Origin: JAKALD01 sp963817785
GTDB taxonomy: Bacteria > Pseudomonadota > Gammaproteobacteria > Burkholderiales > SG8-39
Assembly (NCBI GenBank): GCA_963817785.1
Contig: CAWFPL010000008.1
Location: forward strand, 992,001 to 1,056,000
Length of the DNA stretch: 64,000 nucleotides
Reading direction: 5' to 3'
The translations under genes and the position numbers were made by a program. The notes under the pieces were generated by a model. That model was not told where the DNA came from. It saw only the letters and a program-made list of their open reading frames with translations, and searched no databases. Shown piece by piece: positions 40,653-47,980 of the stretch. Numbering within the stretch: position 1 is the first letter of the stretch; each line of letters starts with the position of its first letter.

Positions 40653-42394
40653 GCTGTAGAAAAACCCGTTTTCGCGGCGCGCGCCAGGTGTGATCGGCGT
40701 ACGACGCAGGGGCTTGCGGCAATTCGGCGTTCATCGGAGCACTCGGCTCGGCATGCACGGGATATTCCCTGCGGATCTCCTATCGCGCGTATCCATGATG
40801 CGCCAGCTTCTCGATGTTGTGAACCAGGCAGTAGAGGTTCCACTGCGCGTTCACCTTCGAGCGCGTTCGCAGCGTGAAGCGGTCCAGGCGCTTGTTGTGG
40901 CGTAGGTTGGCGAAGACCGGCTCGATCGTCGCGATGCGCCGCCCATAGAGCCTTCGCCAGCGGTCGCTGTCGATTGCCGTCTTCATCCTCTCGGTGAACT
41001 CGAGCGGCGATGACTGGTTCTTCGCGAAGAACGCCACCTGCCGTGTCGGCGTTCTGTCCGGATGGCGCAAGCACCGCTCCCGCAAGTGGCAGGGCACGCA
41101 GTCGCGCTTGGCGCCCTGGAATTTGTGGTGCACCCGGCCGTTCGTCGTGCAGTGGCTGCCGGTGGAGTAAAGCTTCTTACCGGCCGGACAGATGCAGCGG
41201 TTGGTCGCCGGATCGTAGTGGAAGTCCGAGGGCTTGAACTTCTCGGTGGAGGTCGTCGCGCTGGCCGTCTTGTCCCAGAGCGGATCGGCGAGCGCCTTGT
41301 ACTTCGCCTGCTCGGCGAAGCGTTCGTCGCGCCGGCGCATGAGGCCATCGGCAATGAGCGCCGGCACCCCGCGCTCGTACAACCCTTTCAGGTTCGCCTC
41401 GCTGTGACAGCCGGCATCCGCCGTGATGAGCGTCTGCTCGGTCCGTAAGCTGGAGGTGCTCTCGACGATCGGAACGAGCACGCTCTGCTCGCTTCCCGAG
41501 CCGTGGGCCTGCGCGGAGACGATGATCTGCGCCTTGCCGTCCACCGCGGCCACGGCGGCGTAGCCCTGGATCACGCCTTTGGAGGTGGCCATCTTGGCGC
41601 TGGCGCTGTCGTTGTCGGTGACATTGCTCTTGCGGATGGCGCCTTTCTCGGAGCGGCGCTCGGCGTGGGTCGCGAGGAACTCGCGGATGCGGCGCGCTTC
41701 GGACTGCAGCCGCTCCATGCGGGCTCGCTCCCTCGCCGTGTCATCGGGCGGCTCCTTCGCCTGGTCCCGCCCCCGGTGGGCTTCGAGCATCTTCGCAACC
41801 GCCTCTTCCATCCTCTCGGCCTCGTGCGCAAGCTCGGCGTGGGTGCCGCTGCGACGCTTGTCGGCGTTGCTTGGCAGCTTTACCCCGTCGATCGCGAACA
41901 TCTGCCGCCCGATCAGGCCGAGCCGATCGCAGGTCAGCAGCACCTCGGTAAAGATCGCCCCGGCTTCCTCACCCAGCTCCCGGACGAACTTCGCGATCGT
42001 GGTGAACTGCGGGGCGCTGTCCCCCGAGATCGCCATGAACAGCACGTTCTCGCGGCACAGCCGCTCGATCGCGCGGCTGGAGACTACGCCCCGGCTGTAG
42101 GCAAGTAGCACGATCTTGAGCATCACCGCCGGGTCGTAGGCGGGCGCGCCGGTTGCGTCGTTCCGGAAGCGCTTCGCCAGGCGCGAAAGATCGACTTCCG
42201 TGTCGATCAGGACATCGAGCGCGTGCTCGAAACTGCCGGCAATGAGCTGGGACTCAAGGACGATCGGAAGGAACCGCGGGCTCCGATCAACAGGCTTGTA
42301 GCGCGCCATCTTGTTGTTCTCCCTTCGAAGCGTTCCCCTTCAGTAACGCTCGAAGCAGCGGATCGACGACGGCAACAGGAGCTTTTTATACAGC
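40653..42394 (-). mobile_element. IS1182-family insertion sequence
   Basis: The element is about 1.74 kb, with imperfect terminal inverted repeats: GCTGTAGAAAAACCC at 40653-40667 and, on the other strand, GCTGTATAAAAAGCT at 42394-42380. It encodes one transposase. It has inserted inside the attC of cassette C4, between the L' arm (right flank ending GAACGTTGAG on the - strand) and the R' box GTTAGCG (40648-40642). I could not identify a clear target duplication. Confidence 0.8.
40780..42309 (-). CDS. IS1182-family transposase
   Basis: The 509-aa DDE transposase includes an N-terminal helical domain (VDLSRLAKRFRNDATGAPAYDPAVMLK), the first Asp in FAIDGVKLPSNADKR, the second in LITADAGCHSEANL, and the Glu in GRRIATIEPVFANLRHNK. 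A zinc-type Cys region (CICPAGKKLYSTG...CVPCHLRERCLRH) typical of IS1182 is present. It is full length and intact. Confidence 0.94.
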   Translation of the reverse strand: MARYKPVDRSPRFLPIVLESQLIAGSFEHALDVLIDTEVDLSRLAKRFRNDATGAPAYDPAVMLKIVLLAYSRGVVSSRAIERLCRENVLFMAISGDSAPQFTTIAKFVRELGEEAGAIFTEVLLTCDRLGLIGRQMFAIDGVKLPSNADKRRSGTHAELAHEAERMEEAVAKMLEAHRGRDQAKEPPDDTARERARMERLQSEARRIREFLATHAERRSEKGAIRKSNVTDNDSASAKMATSKGVIQGYAAVAAVDGKAQIIVSAQAHGSGSEQSVLVPIVESTSSLRTEQTLITADAGCHSEANLKGLYERGVPALIADGLMRRRDERFAEQAKYKALADPLWDKTASATTSTEKFKPSDFHYDPATNRCICPAGKKLYSTGSHCTTNGRVHHKFQGAKRDCVPCHLRERCLRHPDRTPTRQVAFFAKNQSSPLEFTERMKTAIDSDRWRRLYGRRIATIEPVFANLRHNKRLDRFTLRTRSKVNAQWNLYCLVHNIEKLAHHGYAR

Positions 42395-42483
42395 CTCAAC
42401 GTTCGCAGCCACCGGCGCGCGAGCACCGAGTACCAATGAGGCGCGGTGCAGGCCGCGCGTCCGAGTAGGCTGCGTTGTTAAAC
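42395..42483 (-). other. attC of cassette C4 (interrupted by IS1182)
   Basis: Read on the - strand, R'' GTTTAAC (42483-42477) overlaps the stop codon of the 77-aa gene. L'' AACGCAGCC and L' GGCTGCGAACGTTGAG are complementary arms around a central palindromic region. The R' box GTTAGCG lies on the far side of the IS1182 insertion (40648-40642). The total length without the IS is about 95 bp. Confidence 0.75.
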
Positions 42484-42711
42484 GGCAGCCAAGACCGCTC
42501 GCCGAATGGCTTGAGGAAGCTCAATCGGTGCGAAGAAGCTTTGAGGGTAGAGGTAGTCATCGCCCGACTCGTCGATGACTCGAATTTGCCGATGTTTCGC
42601 CGCCTCGGGATCTGGCAGAACCCGATAAATCTTTCGGCGTTCCAGCGAAACCTCGTAGCCTTCGTTCTTTAGACAGACGACGAATTGTTTTGCGGTCGAT
42701 CGCATGGGCAT
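42478..42711 (-). CDS. Cassette-borne hypothetical protein (77 aa)
   Basis: The protein (...STAKQFVVCLKNEGYEVSLERRKIYRVLPD...) belongs to a common short bacterial family of unknown function whose pattern is YEVSLERRKIYxVLPD followed by IRVIDESGDDYLYPxSFF. A second Met lies at residue 3. Its start overlaps the stop of the upstream frameshifted gene (TGATG), and its stop codon touches the attC R'' box, as is usual for cassette genes. Confidence 0.75.
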   Translation of the reverse strand: MPMRSTAKQFVVCLKNEGYEVSLERRKIYRVLPDPEAAKHRQIRVIDESGDDYLYPQSFFAPIELPQAIRRAVLAAV

Positions 42712-42943
42712 CAGTCGATGTAGCGTTTGATCTTGAACTCTCGGCGCCCGACACCGTGGGCCTCGTACCAGTGTACCTCGGCTAGACGGACTGTGCCGTC
42801 CTCCAGTCGCACGCTTGCAGCCCCTTTACGCTTTCTCCAGCGGCCCGCCCGTAGAGTTTTCGCAGGCGCGCGATCTCACGAATCGCGGAACCTCTCGCAA
42901 ACGTTTCGGCATACGCAATTTCTCCGATGATCTCAAAGTACAT
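42711..42943 (-). pseudogene. Frameshifted small cassette protein
   Basis: From ATG 42943 the frame reads MYFEIIGEIAYAETFARGSA then IREIARLRKLYGRA. After a one-base deletion near 42839-42845 (gggcgggccgctgg) it continues in another frame as WRKRKGAASVRLEDGTVRLA, then EVHWYEAHGVGRREFKIKRY and ID-stop. Both halves fit one known small family whose second half contains AELHWYEAHGIG. The 233-nt length is not a multiple of three. Real decay or a sequencing error are both possible. Confidence 0.75.
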
Positions 42944-42962
42944 CACGCACCGATCTGCTGCC

Positions 42963-43048
42963 GTTTAACGAATAGCGTTTATCCGCCGCCGCACAAACGT
43001 TGAATCCTGGCGCGCGGCGGTGATGGCGGCGGATAAACCTCGTTGGAC
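42963..43048 (-). other. attC upstream of cassette C4
   Basis: This 86-bp site has the R box GTTTAAC (42963-42969) and partner GTTGGAC (43042-43048). Between them, GTTTATCCGCCGCC (42977-42990) and its perfect complement GGCGGCGGATAAAC (43025-43038) form a 14-bp stem. This is the clearest hairpin of the array and fits the R/L architecture of attC. Confidence 0.82.
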
Positions 43049-43300
43049 TAAACCGCAGCGCAGGCGGCGGCTATGGGGATTGTAAGCGTACGGCAGCGCG
43101 ACGCCATCGTTTGGCATGACGATGAGGGCGCTCGATGAGATGTCTGGAGGCGTTGGCCACGGCCAAGACCGGTCGCGTAGGCCTGAAACACGCGCGCGCG
43201 AATGCCGGTATCGCGCGAACCCGGTCGGAGGGCCGAACGCGCCCCTGGCGAGCGGCAGCACCAAGAGCACGGCACACGAATCGCGAGCGCAGCGCAACTC

Positions 43301-44488
43301 TCACGGCGGGCCTCGGAGTGGCGGCACACGCCGCGGTGGGATCGGAGCGCTCGGCACGAACCGTCCGTTGCCGCAGTGTGTGCAGCGCAAGTACTCGAGC
43401 CGATGGATGCGGCCCATGAATGCCTCGAGCGACTCCATCACGAGCGGATCGGGCACCGGCACCGAGAGCGCCGCGCGCGCCTGCGCCAGTTTCGTTGCCT
43501 TGTCGGCCGGGCCGAGCAGGCCGTAATGACGGATGCGCTTGAAGCCCTTGGGTAGCACATGCAAGAAGAACCGCTCGATGAAGGCGTGCACCAGCAGGCT
43601 GAGCGTGCGCCTGCGGTTGTCGTTTGCCGAATCGCGCACCCGCAAACGCACCGTGTGCGCGTCCATACCCAGGATGCGCTCGTTTGAGATCGCCACCCGA
43701 TGCGTATAGCGGCCCAGATACTCGAGCACCTGCTCGGGCCCGCCCAGCGAGTGTTTGGCATAGACCACCCAATCATGGACATGGAGCCGGGCGAGAAGCG
43801 CGCCCCACGCAGCCTCGGTGATCAGCGCCTCAGCCTGCAGCGCCTCGCCCCGCAGTTTCCCGCCTTGGCGTGCCGCCTTCAGTGCGGCGACGAACTTGCC
43901 CCGGAAGACCCGGGAGAGCGCCTGGATCGGAAACAGAAAGCCGCGCTTAGCCGCCACCCAACTCCCGTCGGCCTTGAGCGCCCCGCCGGGAACCAGCGCG
44001 TGCAGATGCACATGGCGCCCCAGGTCCTGCTTCCAGGTGTGCAGCACCAGCGTGAACGCGGCGCTCCCGCCCAGCCAGCGCGGGTTGGCCGCAAACTCGG
44101 TGAGCGTCGCCGAGACCGCGGCGAAGAGCATCTCGTAGAGCGCCCGCGGACACTGCCCGATGAGTGCATTCAGATCGTGGGGCAGGGTGAATACGAGATG
44201 GAGGTACGGCACCGGCAACACTTCGCGCCGGCGCGCGGCGAGCCAGGCTTCCTTGGCCCGCGTCTGGCACTGTGGACAATGGCGGTTGCGGCAGGAGTGA
44301 TAGAGATGGCGCGTCCTGCCGCAGGCCTCGCAGGTTTGCACATGGCCACCGAGGGCGGGGGTTCGGCACGCGAGGATGGCGCGCCAGACCTTCGCCTTGG
44401 CAACCGACAAGGGATGGGCCGCGAGATAGGCCGGGCCGTGACGGCGCAGCACCTCGGCCAGGCCCACCCCGGGGGTGGCGGCAAGCAT
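43301..44488 (-). CDS. IS91-family rolling-circle transposase
   Basis: The 395-aa product has an N-terminal zinc-binding domain (CEACGRTRHLYHSCRNRHCPQCQ), the HUH motif HVHLHALVPGG near residue 180, and the catalytic Tyr region LEYLGRYTHRVAISNERIL near residue 260. It nicks and joins ssDNA at the element ends. It starts 10 nt after the tyrosine recombinase stop, and the pair is a recurring IS91 arrangement. Confidence 0.93.
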   Translation of the reverse strand: MLAATPGVGLAEVLRRHGPAYLAAHPLSVAKAKVWRAILACRTPALGGHVQTCEACGRTRHLYHSCRNRHCPQCQTRAKEAWLAARRREVLPVPYLHLVFTLPHDLNALIGQCPRALYEMLFAAVSATLTEFAANPRWLGGSAAFTLVLHTWKQDLGRHVHLHALVPGGALKADGSWVAAKRGFLFPIQALSRVFRGKFVAALKAARQGGKLRGEALQAEALITEAAWGALLARLHVHDWVVYAKHSLGGPEQVLEYLGRYTHRVAISNERILGMDAHTVRLRVRDSANDNRRRTLSLLVHAFIERFFLHVLPKGFKRIRHYGLLGPADKATKLAQARAALSVPVPDPLVMESLEAFMGRIHRLEYLRCTHCGNGRFVPSAPIPPRRVPPLRGPP

Positions 44489-44498
44489 GGCGGACGCT

Positions 44499-45350
44499 TC
44501 AGTGCTTGGGCGGCTCGAGCAACTCCAGAGGGGAAGTGGTGCCGGTCAGGTGGCTGCGCGCCAGATGCAGATAGCGCAAGGTCGTGCTGATGTAGCCATG
44601 GCCCAACAGGTGCTGGATGGTCGGCAGGTTCACGCCGGCTTCGAGCAGATGGGTGGCAAAAGCGTGACGCAAGGTGTGAATGCCGCCTTCCCGAGGGATG
44701 CCGGCGGCATCCCGAGCGGCGCAGTACATGCGCTGCGCTGTCGACACGTCGATCGGGCCGCCGCCCGAAGCGTTGGGAAAGAGCCAAGTGCGCGGCCGGT
44801 GCTCGCGCCAATACCGGCGCAACGCATCGAGCAAGCGCGGCGAGAGCAGCGTGTAGCGATCCTCGCCACCCTTGCCTTGGCGCACCTTGAGGCACATGCG
44901 CTCGGGAGCGCTCTCGATGTCGGCGAGTTGCAAGGCGCAGACTTCCGAGACGCGCAGTCCGGCTGCGTAGGTGGTGGTGAGCAGCGTACGCCCGCGCAAG
45001 GTTGCGGCGGCTTCGATCAGGCGCGTGACCTCGTCACGCGAGAGAATCTGCGGCAGGCGTTTGGGCACTTTAGCCATCGGGATCTCGAGGTGAGCCTCGG
45101 GCTGGCGCAGCACGGTGCCGAACAGGAAGCGAAACGCGCAGGACGCCTGATTCACGCTGGCGTAGGCGAGCTTGCGCTCGCTGATCAGGTGCAGCAGGTA
45201 GGCTTGAATCCGCGGCCCATCGAGTACGTCCGGCGACTGACGGTAGTGCTTGGCCAAGGCCCGCACGCAGGCCAGGTACGCCTCGCGTGTGCGAGGCGAA
45301 AACCCACGCAGCACCATCGCCTCGTCCATCCGATTGCGCAACTCAGTCAT
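44499..45350 (-). CDS. Tyrosine recombinase associated with IS91
   Basis: The 283-aa product (ATG 45350 with GAGGAG upstream) has a SAM-like core-binding domain (LRGFSPRTREAYLACVRALAKHY) and the catalytic motifs YAAGLRVSEVCALQL (Arg), HTLRHAFATHLLEAG (HxxR), LLGHGYISTTLRYLHL (His and Tyr). It is a XerC-like integrase, lacks the IntI-specific patch, and is therefore not the integron integrase. Its role in IS91-type movement is not well defined. Confidence 0.9.
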   Translation of the reverse strand: MTELRNRMDEAMVLRGFSPRTREAYLACVRALAKHYRQSPDVLDGPRIQAYLLHLISERKLAYASVNQASCAFRFLFGTVLRQPEAHLEIPMAKVPKRLPQILSRDEVTRLIEAAATLRGRTLLTTTYAAGLRVSEVCALQLADIESAPERMCLKVRQGKGGEDRYTLLSPRLLDALRRYWREHRPRTWLFPNASGGGPIDVSTAQRMYCAARDAAGIPREGGIHTLRHAFATHLLEAGVNLPTIQHLLGHGYISTTLRYLHLARSHLTGTTSPLELLEPPKH

Positions 45351-45464
45351 GTCGCTCTCCTCGTCAAGTTCGGGAACATTCCCGCAGGCGAGGATAGGAC
45401 GGCTGGGCACCCCGCTTGAGTACGCAGCGGGCAGCGGATGACAGACGAATTCTGAAAACAACAA

Positions 45465-45492
45465 CGCGGCGGTAGATCGCTCTACCACCGCG
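45465..45492. repeat. Hairpin at right end of IS91-like element
   Basis: CGCGGCGGTAGA (45465-45476), loop TCGC, then TCTACCACCGCG: 11 of 12 positions pair. Subterminal hairpins mark the ori/ter ends recognised by HUH transposases, so this is likely the origin- or terminus-side recognition structure. Confidence 0.6.
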
Positions 45493-45503
45493 TCAGCGGT
45501 TTA

Positions 45504-45593
45504 GTTCAACGTGGAAGTGTGCGGCGCGGTAGGCGCGGCCCACCATAAAGCAGGGCGCTCGCCGCCGCGTCCGACACCACTGCCAGGTTATGT
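45504..45593 (-). other. attC of the ParE-type TA cassette C3
   Basis: On the - strand, R'' ACATAAC (45593-45587) follows the toxin stop codon by four bases. L'' CTGGCAGTGGTGTCGGACGC and L' CGCGCCGCACACTTCCAC are imperfect complements, and R' is GTTGAAC (45510-45504). The length of 90 bp is typical. R'' departs from the RYYYAAC consensus at one position. Confidence 0.72.
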
Positions 45594-45597
45594 GGCA

Positions 45598-45890
45598 TTA
45601 AAGCTGATACTTCGTGATATCCAGCGCTCCATGGAAGACGCCAAGGATGTCGATATTGCCGTCGTCCTTGATGAGGTACGCGATTCGGTAGTGCCCGTAG
45701 AGAAGAACCCTGACGTGGCGCGCAGACGCGGCGTATCGGGAGCCAAGTTGCGGAAAGCGCTTGAGATCCTGCGCCCGCCCGTAGATGCCTTGCACGGTCC
45801 GCGCGCGGCCTGTGGGTTGTCCGCGGCGATGTACCCAAAGATGTCCTCAAGCCAGCGCTGGGCTTCGAGCGTCCAGGCTATTTCTGCCAT
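45598..45890 (-). pseudogene. ParE/RelE-type toxin gene, frameshifted
   Basis: The start (MAEIAWTLEAQRWLEDIFGYIAADNPQAA) and, in another frame, the remainder (VQGIYGRAQDLKRFPQLGSRY, then HVRVLLYGHYRIAYLIKDDG to the stop at 45598) together form a standard ParE-fold toxin of about 97 aa. A one-base loss in gcgcgcgga near 45800 breaks the frame. The downstream end is 5 bases from the attC. If the frameshift is real, the toxin is dead and the antitoxin is an orphan. Confidence 0.8.
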
Positions 45891-46063
45891 GAGCGGATGC
45901 GGTGGCCCATGTCTTTGTTCGACATCGTGCGCTTGGCATCCGAATCGGCGAGGCCACGCTCAACCATAACGTGGAACGCAAGCTCTCGGACGATCTCTTC
46001 CCGCGAGCTGTCGTCCGGTTGTCCCGCGATGAGGCGGATGAGTTCTTCCTTGGCGGTGGACAT
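45878..46063 (-). CDS. Antitoxin of ParE-type cassette
   Basis: This 61-aa protein (MSTAKEELIRLIAGQPDDSSREEIVRELAFHVMVERGLADSDA...) matches the short antitoxin/DUF-type partners usually found before RelE/ParE toxins; the helix REEIVRELAFHVMVERGLADSDAKRTMS is the conserved part. It overlaps the toxin start by 13 nt. IS630 has inserted 34 bp upstream of its start, which may have cut off its own promoter. Confidence 0.75.
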   Translation of the reverse strand: MSTAKEELIRLIAGQPDDSSREEIVRELAFHVMVERGLADSDAKRTMSNKDMGHRIRSWQK

Positions 46064-46097
46064 GGCTGATACCTCCGATCTGCCTCAATTGTGCTTA

Positions 46098-47200
46098 TTG
46101 AGAATTACGTAACCGTATGACAACCGATTGGATCTTCAAGCGTTATTCCGATGTAGGCATTACATCGGAGTGGAGCTATGAGAGCGAAGAACAAATTGGA
46201 CGAGGCAGCGAAGCGGCGGGTGCGTGCGGCTCGGTTGTTGCAAGCAGGGCGCAAGCCGGCCGAAGTGGCCGCACTGGTCGGAGCGCCGCGGCAAACCGTG
46301 TATCGCTGGCGCGGTGTGCTCGAAGCCGAGGGACTCGATGCGCTGCTCGACATGAGCAAGGGCGGACGGCCGGCTTTGTTGGGGGCGGAGGAATTGGTGC
46401 GGCTGCAGGTCGCGCTGATGGAAGGACCAACTGCGCATGGTTTTGGCACCCCGCTGTGGACGATCAAGCGGGTACGTGTGTTCATCGAGCGCGAGTTTGG
46501 AATTCGATACAGCGACGTGCATGTCTGGCGCCTGCTCGGGCAGATGGGTTTTTCCAGCCAGAAACCGGAACGGCGCGCTCTGGAGCGCGACGAAGTGGCG
46601 ATCGAGGATTGGAAGAAACGCGTCTGGCCTGGGCTCAAAAAAAAGCCCGCCGAGAGGGCCGGCTGATCGTCTTCATCGACGAATCTGGCCTGTCGCAACG
46701 CCCGACCCGGGTGCGCACTTGGGCACTCAAAGGGCATACTCCGGTGGTGCAGTTCTGTTTCAATTGGGATCACGTTTCTATCATTGCTGGGATGCACCTG
46801 GCCGGAGTCACATTCCGGCTGCACGATGGCGCGATCAGGAAGGAGGAGGTCCTCGAGTTCCTCAAAGCGTTGAAGACCCACTACCGCCGCCGGCTGCTGA
46901 TCATTTGGGATGGCGCCAAGCCGCACCGCAGCCGCCTGGTCGGCGACTATGTCGATTCCACCAACGGCCAGATCGTCCTCGAGCGTTTGCCGGCCTACGC
47001 GCCCGAAATCAATCCGGTCGAATATCTGTGGGCATGGCTCAAACGTCACGCGCTCGCAAACTTCTGCCCAGATACCCTGGACGAACTGCATCACGGCGCC
47101 CGTTCCAAACTAAAATCCGCCCAGCGCCGATCGACTATCGTCGCCGCTTGCTGGTCCCAGGCTAGTTTGTTCTGATGTCATACGGTTTCGTAATACTCAA
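46098..47200 (+). mobile_element. IS630-family insertion sequence
   Basis: Terminal inverted repeats of about 26 bp (TTGAGAATTACGTAACCGTA... at 46098 and its complement ending 47200; 24 matches) are flanked by TA on both sides (46096-46097 and 47201-47202), the target duplication of IS630/Tc1-type elements. The element is 1103 bp and lies between the TA genes and the start of cassette C3. Confidence 0.9.
46178..47175 (+). CDS. IS630 transposase, made by frameshifting
   Basis: The first frame (46178-46666) encodes the HTH part (PAEVAALVGAPRQTVYRWRG) up to WPGLKKK. The second frame, entered at the run of eight A before GCCC (46637-46644), encodes the DDE catalytic part with LIVFIDESGLS, LLIIWDGAKPHRS and APEINPVEYLWAWL. 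A -1 shift at the A8G site would fuse them into a protein of about 330 aa, which is the usual expression mode of many IS630 elements, so this is not a defect. Confidence 0.88.
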
Positions 47201-47226
47201 TAAGTCGCCGGGCGCTCGCTAATGCC

Positions 47227-47290
47227 ACATAACGTGGAGCCAACCGGCGCGCGCCGCTTTCGCGCGTCCGAGTTGGGCGCAGGGTTAAAC
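47227..47290 (-). other. attC of the DinB cassette C2
   Basis: On the - strand, R'' GTTTAAC (47290-47284) is followed by the L'' arm GCGCCCAACTCGGACGCGCG, a short loop, the complementary L' arm CGCGCGCCGGTTGGC and R' GTTATGT (47233-47227). The arms pair over CCAAC/GTTGG and the GC-rich segment, giving a compact 64-bp site. Confidence 0.8.
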
Positions 47291-47315
47291 GGCAATGCGC
47301 CAATTAACATTACTC

Positions 47316-47828
47316 TCATGGGGACTGGCTTTGCAGCTCAGGAAGCCAGATCAGATCCGTAACCCCCGGATCGATGTCGCACTGAACTAGGAGGGTCGTG
47401 AGTTGCCCTCGGTGATGCGTCTGGTGATTGAAGAAATGCGTAACAGCTAGCCAGAGCGGCAAACGCCGCGGTTTGGGGTTCACCACGCTCATGTATGGCA
47501 ACTCACCGGCAAGATCGGCTTCAGAAAGGGAGGAACTCCAGTCTGAAATCGCAACATCCGTGGCCTTACGTTCCGATCGCAATTGAGCAAAATCAGAGTA
47601 AAGCTCCTGGTCCAATGACTTCACGACAAAAGGCGTGCCGGTGAAACGACCAAGCCAAATTCGATCCCCAAGCAACAGGTGATTTAAGGTGCCGTGAATC
47701 GACTTAAAGAAAGCACCCACATCGCGCTTTCGCTCCTCGTCGGATAGCTTGCTGCAGCAGCCGTAAAGCCGGTCATTCATCCACCGGTTGTAGGTCTGCA
47801 TTGTCCGCATGTACGTCAAAGAAATCAT
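47316..47828 (-). CDS. DinB-family protein (integron cassette)
   Basis: The 170-aa product starts at ATG 47828 with GGAG upstream. It is a four-helix DinB/YfiT-type protein: MQTYNRWMNDRLYGCCSKLS, HGTLNHLLLGDRIWLGRFTG and THFFNHQTHHRGQLTTLLVQ. The three His expected as metal ligands are the one in TLNHLLLGD and two in NHQTHHRGQ. Relatives are metal-dependent thiol transferases or stress proteins. The GC content is visibly lower than in neighbouring chromosomal genes, fitting capture as a cassette. Confidence 0.92.
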   Translation of the reverse strand: MISLTYMRTMQTYNRWMNDRLYGCCSKLSDEERKRDVGAFFKSIHGTLNHLLLGDRIWLGRFTGTPFVVKSLDQELYSDFAQLRSERKATDVAISDWSSSLSEADLAGELPYMSVVNPKPRRLPLWLAVTHFFNHQTHHRGQLTTLLVQCDIDPGVTDLIWLPELQSQSP

Positions 47829-47882
47829 AGCTGGTACTCCGGCACGAGATATCTGCCGTTTAGACAGAATGGCTTTCCGATA

Positions 47883-47930
47883 GCAGGCGGCCTGCCTCCG
47901 CTGTACCGTGGATTGCGTGGCGAACCACGC
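47883..47930 (+). ncRNA. Candidate bridge-RNA region of IS110
   Basis: The 118-bp non-coding left end (47863-47980) contains two hairpins: GCAGG-CGG-CCTGC (47883-47895) and GCGTGG-CGAA-CCACGC (47915-47930). IS110-group elements encode a structured bridge RNA in a non-coding end that guides recombination; the position before the transposase gene and the hairpins fit. The RNA boundaries and guide loops cannot be defined from one sequence. Confidence 0.4.
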
Positions 47931-47980
47931 CGAGCCACAGGTTGAGCACGCAGGCGTCAACCGTATCGAGGAGGCAGGCC

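Larger units (their letters stand above)
43056..45497 (-). mobile_element. IS91-like element with recombinase gene
   Basis: The element is about 2.4 kb and carries a HUH (Y2) transposase preceded by a tyrosine recombinase gene. It has no terminal inverted repeats, as expected for rolling-circle IS91 elements. The exact ends are inferred from where the cassette-terminal sequence ACTAAACCGC resumes on both sides (43046-43055 and 45495-45506, inverted). The right end contains a strong hairpin at 45465-45492. 43056-43300 holds no gene. Confidence 0.7.

Noticed and set aside
40653..42394. Target-site duplication of IS1182
   Set aside because: Flanks (CGAG/GAGC on the left, TCAA/CTCA on the right) do not form a convincing direct repeat.
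44499..45350. Second integron integrase
   Set aside because: This tyrosine recombinase lacks the IntI-specific insertion and is paired with the IS91 transposase, so it belongs to that element.
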